Positions 49,576 through 59,620 of a stretch of 64,000 nt of DNA are shown one piece after another. Position 1 is the first letter of the stretch; each line of letters starts with the position of its first letter. Under the pieces are notes generated by a model that worked only from the letters and a program-made list of their open reading frames with translations, was not told where the DNA came from and did not search any database. The stretch comes from Piliocolobus tephrosceles (Eukaryota > Chordata > Mammalia > Primates > Cercopithecidae). The position numbers and the translations under genes were made by a program. Where the stretch lies: contig NC_045447.1 in NCBI RefSeq assembly GCF_002776525.5, positions 25,022,909 to 25,086,908 of the forward strand. The letters are read 5' to 3'.

Positions 49576-50646
49576 CAGAGTTTGGATGATCCCCCGGGTC
49601 TACCCAACATCTGAAGCTGGACATAGGACATGACCCCCTCCACAACAGCACACTCTAATGTTTGCACTGGCATGGACCTCACGTGTGTGTTCCTTGGGCT
49701 GATGTAGGGAGGGCCTATCAATCGCACCTCCCCAGGCACAGGGAGGCTTGGTGGTATGCTCACGGCTGCCCAGTGCGGGTGGTGGACGGGGGAGGGAGAC
49801 CTAGGATTCAAACATTCACTAACTCCAAGCTAAGGCTGAGTCAGGGCATGTGGCCCTTCTCTGTCTGAATAAGCCGCAAATCAGTACTGGGCTCGGGGAA
49901 CTCTCTCCTGGTCCCTCTCCCGTCCCCCAGAACCCAAATACAGGATCTGATGCTTGCCAAATGTGACCTAATACTGTCACAAATATCAATGTGACAGTAG
50001 CATGAGGGGCTAATCTTTTATTCCTTAGTGGACAGATGGGTGAGTGAATATGTCTTTATGCTTCTATGTATGACTGTACTATTTTCCTAATAAATAAGTG
50101 AAAAGTCCTAGAACTGTTAAGAGAATGTGCGAGACCTCATTTCTAGGCCTGCCTCCACTGCTCACAAGCTGTATGGCTCCCCCTCTCTGGGACTTAGTGT
50201 CCTCATCTGCAGAATGGGTGGGCTGGACTCAATATTCTCATTTGGGCCCTTTTGGCTCCATGACTCCACGACCAGGCTCCTGCAAAGCAGAGGCCAGGCA
50301 TTCTAAGCAGGCGCTGCCAGTCTGGGTCAGGGCAGGGCTGCAGGACTGAGAATAAAACAGTGCGCAATGGCCGCGGGGAGGAAACTCCACAGGGAGGAAG
50401 GGAAAAGTGATGGAAGGACTAAAAATACCCCTGCTATAGAACCCTCAGCAGCCAGCAAGCCTGCGGACAACGGAAGCCAGACGGAACACAACAGATCATT
50501 GAGGGGCTGCTGGAGAAGCCAGGGGCCCAGAATAGCTGAGGAAGGAAAGATAAATAGGGAAGTTCTTTAAATGTGTGGCTGACCGCAGTCAGTCCATGGG
50601 AGCCGGAAAAGAATGGAGCTATTGAGGGAGACGGGAGCCAAGGGCC

Positions 50647-50690
50647 AGGCTGGGGCTGGGGCTGGGGCTGGGGCTGGGGCAGGGGCAGGA
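50647..50690 (+). repeat. (GGGGCT)n hexanucleotide repeat
   Basis: About six G4 blocks spaced by CT, then two imperfect GGGGCA units, lie on the plus strand, which is the template strand of the gene. Four G-runs at this spacing can form a G-quadruplex. Confidence 0.9.
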
Positions 50691-51013
50691 TAGGCAGGGC
50701 TGGAGGAGGAGGGCCCAGCTCCCATCTCCTCCCAGCTGGGGTCCTGTGGCAGGTGTCTAGCCAGCCTGGACCTCAGATTCCTCTCCAGAACATACCGGCT
50801 TCTCCTTTGGCACAAGAATCCAAATGGAGTGGATGGGAACGTGCCTTAGAAGAAATGCTGTTGGGACCCAGGCCAGTTAAAATCCTTTTTCAGCCATCGG
50901 CACCTCTTCAAACTGCTCTGGTTTGGGGGTTTGTTGGGCAGGGGGTGGTAATGTTTATTTATTATGTTAAAAATCTTTTTTTATGATGGTGTGGTGTAAC
51001 AAACCCATAGAAC

Positions 51014-51213
51014 GGGGATTGGCACGCAACAGTCTGTGGGCCAAATCCTGCCCACCATCTGTTTTGGTAAGGAATTCATTTACATATTATCTCTGTTCCT
51101 GGCACGTTCCCACTACAAGGGCAGGGCTGAACACTTGTGATGGAGACGTCTGGCCTATGAAGTCTAAAATACTTACCATCTGGTCCTCTATAGAAAAATG
51201 TTGCTAACCCCGG
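51014..51213 (+). mobile_element. Non-autonomous DNA transposon, family not named
   Basis: GTCTGTGGGCCAAATCCTGC, AAGTCTAAAATACTTACCAT and AAAATGTTGCTAACCCC match a common mammalian short-element pattern of hAT type. I cannot recall its name with certainty. Confidence 0.55.
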
Positions 51214-52355
51214 GTGTAGAAAAGTGTACATACGCTATGTACAGCTTGTTCAATTTCCACAAACCGAAACCACCCATGTAACCGACACCCAGCTCAAGAA
51301 ACAGAACCCAGAAGCCCCTTCCCCAGGGGAACCGCTCTTCTGACTTCTACCGGCAATAGTCAGTTTTAGCTGCTTTTGCCCTTTCTCTATGCACAATCTT
51401 AGAGGACAAACCCTGTTTATGCCTGGCCTCTTTTGCTCACCACTGTTTGTGCATCATCCATGTTGCTGTGTATAGCTATACATTGTTCATTCTCACTACC
51501 ATACAGTAGTCTTCTGTGTCACTAGACTTATCCATTCAATGAGCACTGGGCATTTGGGGGTTTCTAGTTTGTTAGGAATAGTGTGCTAAGAACATTCTAG
51601 TTAGCATCTTTCAGCAGATATGCACACATTTCTGTTGGCAACATACCTACAGGTGGAACTGTGACTTCTGAAGCTTCGTATTATTGGGTGGGAAGACTCC
51701 ATCCTAGTCTACACCAGCCCGGCTACTCGCTTACCAGGCGCTTGGGGTCTAGAACTGGAGGAATCGCAAGCAGGGCCTGTGAGCAGCAGTGCTGTTGCAG
51801 ATGTCAAAGCCCTGTGCCACCCCAGGTGCTGGGATATGGCACCCCAGGGCAAATCACCAATAAGCAGTTAGTGCCCCTGGCTGTGGGGGCTCAGGAGAAA
51901 ACTCTCCAAAGCACTGTTTCCCAAAAGTCAGCTCCAGAGCCCCAGAGTCATGGGTGAGAGTCAAAAGAACACAAGAAACTGCATATCCTGGGCACCCATT
52001 GGAGAGGCACGGCTGTGTCTGTCAATGAAGAGCTGGAAATGTCCACAAGAAAGAAACCTGCTCACCTTAGTGAAACTCAAGGTCTCCCAAAGTTACTTGG
52101 CTGGAGAAATTGTCACGGACAGAACACCACTAACCTTCCCAGAATGAGCTTGCCACGGAGCAGGCTTTGGGAAGGACTGCTCTGAGGCACCGTGTTGTGG
52201 TTTTGTAAGGATGGGCTGGCCCCAAAGCTTGGACCCCAGCACTGTGTCTCTCAGAGGCCACCTGGAACAGTTCTGGGGGAGGGAACGAGCAGCTCCTCTT
52301 TGTCCCACCCCAAGCCCTCACCCCTCAGCAGCCCACGGGAGGAAAAAGTACTCAC

Positions 52356-52394
52356 TGCTTTGGGAGGCTCCCTCCCCTGAGGTGGCTTCAGTGT
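52356..52394 (-). CDS. ZNF618: ZNF618 39-base microexon
   Basis: A pyrimidine-rich acceptor (CTCTCTCTCTCTTTGCAG) and the donor GTGAGT (52350-52355) bound 39 bases, phase 1 at both ends. They encode TEATSGEGASQS plus split codons. The product is a short polar linker between fingers one and two; skipping it would shorten the spacing by 13 residues without changing the frame. The (GA)n tract beside it on the plus strand is the pyrimidine tract of this acceptor. Confidence 0.92.
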
Positions 52395-52945
52395 CTGCAA
52401 AGAGAGAGAGAGAGAGGGAGGGGGGTGAGGCTACCGGGCCAATGATAGGGCCAGCACCAAAAACAAGAGAGAACGTGGAAGCCACAGGGACGAGCTCACA
52501 GTCCCGCCCCGGGCCCCTGATGTCAGCCTCTCCTCCCTGTCTGCCAGGCTCCGGGGGAAACAGATGCCATCCCTCCTGTCTCCAACTCCCAAGCTTGTCA
52601 TGAGGAACACATGCACTGACCCCAGCACGTGCCCTGTGGGAGCCACTGACACCGAGCAGTGATGAGATGTCCTGGGAGGTGTGACACCCGTGGGGAGCAG
52701 GGGGAGCCCTGGGGCGCAGGCCTGGTGTGTCCTGCGGAGTCTCCCTCCCATGCCCACGCTGTCCTGCATCAGGAGGCCTCCCTTCTTCTGCCTGGCACCC
52801 TGTCCTACTGATGAAAGTGGGAGGAGAATGGGAAAGGGTGGAGCTGTCAGGGCCTCTGGGGTCACCCACGAGGGGCCCAAGTGGGAAACAGACAGATAGT
52901 GGGAGGGGCGGCCCCTGGGCTCTGCCCCAGGGATACTCCTCTCAC

Positions 52946-53023
52946 CTCGGTGTGCCCGCACGTGGGTCTGGAAGCAGTTGTAATACTTGTACTTCTTGCC
53001 ACAGATTCCACATTCATAAGACC
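52946..53023 (-). CDS. ZNF618: ZNF618 exon, first C2H2 finger
   Basis: This is the most upstream coding exon I can place in the window. The acceptor is CCTCTTCTGTTTTCCAG and the donor GTGAGA. The 78 bases are phase 1 at both ends and encode SYECGICGKKYKYYNCFQTH then VRAHR, a complete C2H2 finger with Tyr and Phe at the core positions. The first codon is split, so at least one more exon lies upstream. I looked for it between 53024 and 64000 and did not find it. Confidence 0.95.
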
Positions 53024-53434
53024 CTGGAAAACAGAAGAGGAAAGGACTGGTCACCCAACCTCTGTGACCACAAGGTCCCAGGACCCACAGGCGATGCCTG
53101 CAAGTGTGGCTAACTCTGTCCCAGGGGCAGAGATGGTCCCTGGCAAGGAGGCAGCACCAAGCCAGGAGTCAGTAGGCCTGGGTCTAGATCCAGGTTTGCC
53201 TCCCACTCTCTTGGGAAAGGCACCCCCACCATCTCTGTGCCTCAGTTTCCAAATCTGTAAGATGGAGAAGGTAACTTCTTCAGCCAATTCTCAGCCCTAC
53301 ACCTTGAGGGGAAAAAGGAGATGAATGTAAAAGTGCTCTGAAAGGAATAAATTGCATCCACACAAGGAAATCATCACATCATTGCATTACTATAATTTCC
53401 AGCAACCCCTTTTCCTTGCCAGAATGGGATAGAG

Positions 53435-53620
53435 ATTAAGACAGACAGAATCAGACACACCTGGGTCCCTGTCCCTGTTCTGTCACTTACCAGCAGCATG
53501 ACCTTGGTAATTTCCTTAGGTGCACGCAGCCTCGGTCTGCTGATCTGCAGAATGGGACCACATGTACCTACCTCGTAGGGTGGCCCTATACTCCCTGTAG
53601 GAAGTGCCCAGCCCTGCTAT
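53435..53620 (+). mobile_element. MIR SINE
   Basis: ACACCTGGGTCCCTGTCCCT, TAATTTCCTTAGGTGCACGC and ACCTACCTCGTAGGGTGGCC correspond to a degraded MIR. Confidence 0.65.
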
Positions 53621-54109
53621 AGACATGCTCAGCAAGGAGAGGACCCCCCAACATCCGCTGAGGGGTTGCCTTGTTCCCTCAGACACACAGAGACCGACAT
53701 AGTGTAAATGCCTGCCTCTAACCCCCACAGCCCCTTGCCAGGCCCTTCTCCCAGGAGCAGGGGACTGAATTGGCTGAGCTCCTAGTGGGCACTGCAGAGA
53801 GGTTAAAAGACGAGCCTGCCCATGTAAAGGCCAGAGCAAAGGCCCATGGCAGGAAGCCAAGAAGAGCCCCTCAAATCCAGCCTGGCAGGGACCCTAGGGA
53901 CAGAGACCCTGCCTGCTCCCCCTCCTAAATCAGCCCTCATGAAGGCCTGATGCCACCTGGGCCCAGGCCTTGCTCTTCCTAACAAAACAGCCGGGATTGT
54001 GGACAAATGCAGAGGCCCTGGCCCACTCCAGGCTTAGTAATCTAGAGTGGCTGGGGTGGGGACTTGCCTATTCCAAGGTCCCCAGGAAATTCTGGTACCC
54101 AGTATCTGG

Positions 54110-54290
54110 GGATGGGAGAGGCAGACCTGGGATAAGAGTCTTAACTCTGCCATTTACTGGCTGGGCCTCAATTTCCTCCTGGGAAAAATGTGGATGATTC
54201 AAGCGTGTTGGTGTGAAGACTGAGTATGCATGAACAGTGTTCCCAGCACAAGACCAGACCCTCCGTGAAGGTGAAGCTCATTAACTCCTA
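54110..54290 (+). mobile_element. MIR SINE
   Basis: TAACTCTGCCATTTACTGGC and CTCAATTTCCTCCTGGGAAA match the MIR core. Confidence 0.65.
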
Positions 54291-54414
54291 CTCCCTTAGT
54301 CTTGCCTGGAAGCAGAGGCCCATTTCCTGGGTGTGTACCCGAGGCATAAGGTGAAGGCAGAAGAGCACTGGATGTGGAGTCTGAAGCCTAGTTCAGCTCT
54401 GCTATCCCTTAGCT

Positions 54415-54648
54415 CAGGGGGGGTCCAACCTTTTGGTTTCCCTGGGTCACACCGGAAGAAGAATTGTCTTGGGCCACACATAAAACACATTAACACAAAC
54501 GATGGCTGATGAGCAAAAAAAAAAACACAAATCACAAATCACAAAAAAAACTCATAAAGTTTTAAGAAAATTTACAACTTTGTGTTGGGCTGCATTCAAA
54601 GCCATCCTGGGCCACATGCGGTCACGGGCCGTGGGTTGTACAAGCTTG
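54415..54648 (+). mobile_element. MER30-like hAT-Charlie element
   Basis: CAGGGGGGGTCCAACCTTTT, GAAGAATTGTCTTGGGCCAC and TTTGTGTTGGGCTGCATTC match the short hAT element I know as MER30. CCTTAGCT before it and CCTTGTCT after it agree at 6 of 8 bases, fitting the 8-bp target duplication of hAT elements. Confidence 0.78.
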
Positions 54649-55622
54649 CCTTGTCTGTTCGATCTCGGACACATCCCTTTACCTGTCCGAGCCTCTGTTT
54701 CCCCACCTGCAACACCGGACTCTGATTCCTACAATTCATGACTGAGGTCCGTATCAACGAGGTTCATCGTGTGAACCGGCTGGCACACCACAGGTACTAA
54801 GGAACAGGAGAAGGTGCCACCGGTACTACTGTGGGTCACTCCAGGGGCCGCTGTCATCCCAACGCCAGCGTGGGATTTAGTAGTCTGTTATTTAGTGGTT
54901 TGTATGTGTATTACCCTTGTCACGCAGGGAAAAATACAATCACGTGGAGGGCAAAGATCAGATTGCATACTTCTTTGTATTTAGCCCTATGATTGGCACA
55001 CAGCGAGGGCTCCATAAATCCATGGTGTCTTGCTGTTGTACTCATCTGTCACTGGGTAATAATGCCTCCAACTCTCTTCCTGCTGCCTCCACCCACTCTT
55101 TAGCAGTTTCTGCCAATTCCCCTTCAACCAGTGAAGAATTTACGAGTGCCTGCAACGTGCCGGGCACTGAGGCCCCAGCAGTGAGCAAGGTGCGCTCCCT
55201 GTCCTCTGTCTAATAGGAAGCAGACAGGCCAGCTGGCACGGGGACAATGCAGGATGATGGCGTTAGGGCAGCAAGTGCAGGGCCCGGGGGCACAGAGGCA
55301 GGACCCTAGCCCAACTGCAGTGGGGGGCCCAAGTCAGTGGAGTAGATACTGTTTACAGCCAAGCCAAGTCCTGACTGGCAGGCAGTATGGAGTTTACCCC
55401 AAGCTGTGGGAGAGCTGAGGGCACATGCAGCCTTGACTGCAGGTGTCACTCCACAGAGGGAATCAACAGGGGCATGATGGCTCCTCAGCCTCTCCTCAGC
55501 TGGCTCCTGACCCCCAATGCAGAGTAAGACAGCCTGTCTAGAACACGGAGTCTCTGGACTGAGCACTGTGTGCTGGCAGCAGGAACCCTGAGCCTGCCCC
55601 TCATGCAGCGGAAAACCCAGAG

Positions 55623-55759
55623 CCCCGCCTGCCCCTGCTCAGCCTAAAACCCAGGGCCCCGCCTGCCCCTCGCTCAGCCTAAAGCCCAGGGCCCCGCCTG
55701 CCTCTCACTCAGCCTAAAGCCCAGGACCCCACCTGTGCCTTGCTCAGTCTGACTCTGGG
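55623..55759 (+). repeat. Minisatellite, 35-bp unit, about four copies
   Basis: Units start at 55623 (34 bp), 55657, 55692 and 55727. Each begins CCCCGCCTGCCCCTCGCTCA or a close variant and ends AAAGCCCAGGG. A more diverged unit precedes them at about 55590. Confidence 0.88.
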
Positions 55760-57548
55760 CTTCAGGTTCCCCTATGTGATGGGGCCAGAAAGGTGAGAGG
55801 TGGGGCATGGGGAGAGTTTACCAGAGTGGCAGCCCTCAGTGCAGCGATGCCAGCAAACCTGGGTGCAAACCCTGGCTCACCACATCCCAGCGGAGGGAGC
55901 CCTGGACAAGTCATGGAACGACCCACACCTCAGGTTTCCTCTCTGTAACACTGCTCACCCCTTGCGGGGATGGGTTGTGAGCGACAACATGGTGGCTCCT
56001 TAGCACAGGGCCTGGTCCACAGCAGGCACATGACACAGGTCAGCTGCTATTACTAGCAGCATTTTCCAAAGTTTATTCTTTGGAACCCAACTTCCTGAAT
56101 GCACCCCAGGAAAAAGAAGACCATGGCCAAGTAAGTATGAGGGAGACCTCATGGCGTGGCCTGTCCTGGGGAGGCCAGTGTACAGGAGCAGCCGCAGGCC
56201 CTGCGAAGTCCTGCAGGGAGAGAGGTCAACTACTGTTTAACCCAGGGTCTCCCAAACACATTTGGCTTGGAACCCTTTTGTCCCCTAGGCCTGTTTCAGA
56301 GTTGTGGCCCATAGGAAGTGCTGCCAAAATGCTCTGGACATTCTAGGCATCCAGATTTCCACGTGCTCTATCGTCCCTCCAGTAGTCCAGTACTGGAGTC
56401 CAGGGTCCCAGGGCAGGCTCAGATTTGCTCATGTGTAGCCAGGACAGGGGATGAAGAAGGTGGCCCCTCTTGATCCTGAGATGCTAGCAGGGCCTGCTTA
56501 CTCAGTCTGTAGCTGATGGCTGTGTCCAGCTGTGCCCCCACCCATACTGGCCCCGGATCAGGCACTACCCCTTGGCCATCACGTACCAGATGCATATCTC
56601 AATGCTTGGTCAAAAATCCAGGTCCCTGAATACCGGCTTCGCACAGATCCACCGTGGGGGCTGCCTTCGGGCGTTTTTCCATCTGAATTACGTAAGAAAT
56701 CAGAAAGAGCCCTTAAAGTTGGAGAATGCCTGGAAGGTTAGGGAAGGGGCGAAGTTGGCTGCACTTTGAGAAGTGTGGACAAGATCACACTGCCTACCTC
56801 TTCATTAAAAACCTTGTGCTGGCCAAGGGGCATCCACGTGTTCCCCAGGGAGGCTGGCGCAGGGCACGGCAGAATATAGCAGCCATGGGCCAACAGCTCC
56901 CTGAATTCAATTTTGTGTTTTCTCTGTATTCTGATTCATCATATGATTAGAACACACAATTTCTACCCAAAAACCCTTCAGCAAAATGACCCTCCAAGGA
57001 GATGTGCCCCACGGGTGCAGTGCCCATGCATCCCCCTGGCCTGTGGCCACCACAGACCCAAACTGATGCAGTGGGGCAAGGAGGGCCTTCTTGGGGACTC
57101 AGCTCAGACAGTCCCCAGCCCCGATGCCTGACTCCCTGCGCAGCCCGCTCCCTCTTCTGTTCATCCCAGCCACTTTTTTCCTCTATGAACCATGGCTGTC
57201 ACCATCACTGCCTGTCTGGGTTCACTTCATCTGCAATCTTTCCATGCAGACTGACCTCTGCCCCACTGCATGGGTAAGGAAGCAGAGGCTGGGGCAGCTG
57301 TGTGCAGCATCTCACTCAATTCACGTAGCCAGCTAGTGGGCTTGGGGTCCTGGCTCAGGGGCTTCTCATACCAGCTCAGTTCATCCTCACAATTACAGCA
57401 GGTAAAGGTGATTATTATCCCCATTTTTCAGGTGAGGAAAGTGAGAACCAGAGGGGCAACGCATAGCACCAGAGGTCGGTCAGATCTGATTTGCTCCCAA
57501 GCCACACAACTAGCCTCTTGGAAAGCACCATGAAGAAATGGTGCTTGT

Positions 57549-57813
57549 GGGCTGTGCGCGGTGCATCCCAGCATTTTGGGAGGCCAAGGCAGGCAGATCA
57601 CTTGAGTTCATGAGTTCAAGACTAGCCTGGGCAAGACCCCCATCTCTACAGAAAATACAAAAATTAGCTGGGCATGGTGGAGCGCACCTGTAGTCCCAGC
57701 TACTTGGGAGGCTGAGGTGAGAGGAACACTTGAGCCCTGGAGGTTAAGGCTGCAGTGAGCTGTGATCATGCCACTGCACTCTAGCCTGGGCAACAGACTA
57801 AGACCCTATCTCG
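57549..57813 (+). mobile_element. Alu, old (AluJ-like)
   Basis: A sense Alu runs from GCTGTGCGCGGTGCATCCCA to AGACCCTATCTCG. It has many changes from younger Alus. Confidence 0.9.
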
Positions 57814-57926
57814 AAAAAAAGAAAGAAGGAAGAAAAAAGAAGAAGAAAGAAGAAAGAAGAGGAAGAGGAAGAAAGAAGGAGGAGAAGGAGAAGGAGAAAA
57901 AGAAGAAGAAGAAAGTGGGGGGGGGG

Positions 57927-57952
<26 letters not shown>
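57814..57952 (+). repeat. Purine tract (GAA)n, G-run, (GA)n
   Basis: The Alu tail has become a mixed A/G tract of about 140 bases ending in ten consecutive G and about twelve GA units. Confidence 0.93.
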
Positions 57953-57957
<5 letters not shown>

Positions 57958-59239
57958 CCTTTACTAGGTCTCATTTCCATCCACCATCTTCCCAGAAGTC
58001 CTCATGAGGCTGGTAACTCAACTTCCATTGCAAGGATGAGCATAAGGTTCTAGCAGCTCGGCTAGTGGCTGGCAAGGAACTGAGTTCAAAATAGGCCTTG
58101 GGGATCCAGAGCCATGCTACTGCCACTACCCTAGGTCACCCGCTGGATGCCAAGCGAGCTGTGTGTTCCTTTCAGTCATGGCACTTTCCTTAAATGCTAC
58201 AGGGGAGTAGAGTCCCCCACTATGTCTAGTGCTGCCATACGACTCCCAAGAGTACCCTATTGAAAGCCCTGGGACTGCTGCCAGGGATGGCTGGCAGGGC
58301 TTGCCAGCACACAGGAGGCAGGAGCGGACTTTTCCTCTCCCCATTCCTGCTTTCACAAGTGATGCAACAGTTGCCATCCCAACAAATCCGAGTTCACTGC
58401 TCCCATTGAGCACTTTCCCTAAACACCTGGCTTAGCTCCCTTCCAGAGCATCAGACAGATCAGGTGAGGCCAGCGGGTCTAGTTCCTGAGGTCACAGAGG
58501 GAGACTCTGGGAAGATGCCTAAGAGAGGACGCAGGCTTCTGAGAAAGAATGTAGGGTAGCAACCCTTTGCACCCAGCCAGGTCTAGAGAAGCTCAGACAC
58601 CTTTCATAATACACAAAATGTGACAAGACAGAAATCCAAAGCCGGTGAATGAGAGAAGAAAAACACAAGGGTAGGGACAGCAGGCTGCCTCCTTACAATG
58701 GACAGTCCCATATTTAACTCGGAGAGTCTCGGGAGCTGCTATTCAGAGAACAAATGCTCAGGAGTGTGTGCAGCCCTCTCTGTTCAAACATGCAACAGGA
58801 GCTGGGTGGGTCCAGGGCTTGCCGAAGGACAGGGGATCCGAACAGGGAAGGCATGGACAAGTGGGTTTCCTGAGGCTCTGGGGCTTGGCCTCAAACCAAA
58901 TGTCCTCTGGAGCAGGGTCTTCCGAGTGAAGCACAAATCTCCCGGGGGTGTGTGGCGGCTGCTCAAGGGGTAAGTAGGTCCACGCAGCCTTAAGAGAATC
59001 ACCAGCTTCTAAATGTGTTCCTTCCTAACATCAATGTGCCAGAGAACCTGGCAGGTGGGAGGCTCCACTTGCCAGTTCTTCCTACTCTCACCTTCACCCT
59101 TGTGCCATGTTACAAACAAAAGACGATTCTTTCACCCACCCCTAATCCTACCGTGGTGGCTGCCCTAAGAGATGAGAACCTTGGGGCTCCAAGCAAAGAG
59201 GAGACCCTACAATACCGGTATTGGGCTCAGAAAGTGAGT

Positions 59240-59620
59240 GGATCTAATGACTAGGAACAACTCCTTTTTCAAATCGGGTGATTTCCAGTTCTCTCCTCTC
59301 AACAAAATTAAAGGAGGATCTAATGGAGTTGTCAGCGAAGAGACCATTAAAAATATTGTCTGATGATAGACCCCTGTATGATTTCTGGCATACAACTTGG
59401 AAGGAATTCAAAGAATTGAGTGACACTGCTAAAACAAAACTCTATCCCCTGCCAGCTACTTATTTATGTGACTGAGCTTTCTAAGCACTTAGACCTACAA
59501 AAACCAAAAGATAGGAATTAAATTAATGCCGAATCTTGTCTCCTCCTAGCAATAAGAAATATTAATTCACAGATACATGAGCCAATTGAGAAAGAAATGA
59601 AGCCCTATCCATTTCATTAA
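59240..59620 (+). pseudogene. hAT transposase C-terminal fragment, broken
   Basis: Read on the plus strand, antisense to ZNF618, this resembles the C-terminal end of a Charlie/Buster-type hAT transposase or of a gene derived from one. KLKEDLMELSAKRPLKI is followed by FWHTTWKEFKELSD (Phe-Trp at 59383-59388) and PLPATYLCD at 59446-59472, matching the family order E-x-L-x-x-L, FW, TTYLCE. Stop codons interrupt it at 59473 and soon after. After a shift of frame, INAESCLLLAIRNI and then HEPIEKEMKPYPFH end at TAA (59618-59620), matching the family tail. It is non-functional. It could be part of a DNA transposon or a processed copy of a domesticated hAT gene. Confidence 0.72.

Larger units (their letters stand above)
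48209..52355 (-). other. Intron of about 4.1 kb
   Basis: It contains an LTR-like element (48970-49575), a (GGGGCT)n tract (50647-50690), a DNA-transposon-like stretch (51014-51213) and a LINE-like stretch (51215-51665). The rest is unassigned. The next intron upstream, 52395-52945, is 551 bases, G/C-rich and without a recognised repeat. Confidence 0.6.

Noticed and set aside
52211..53324. Plus- and minus-strand frames around the first finger exons
   Set aside because: Only the 78-base and 39-base pieces bounded by splice sites are supported; the rest reads through introns.
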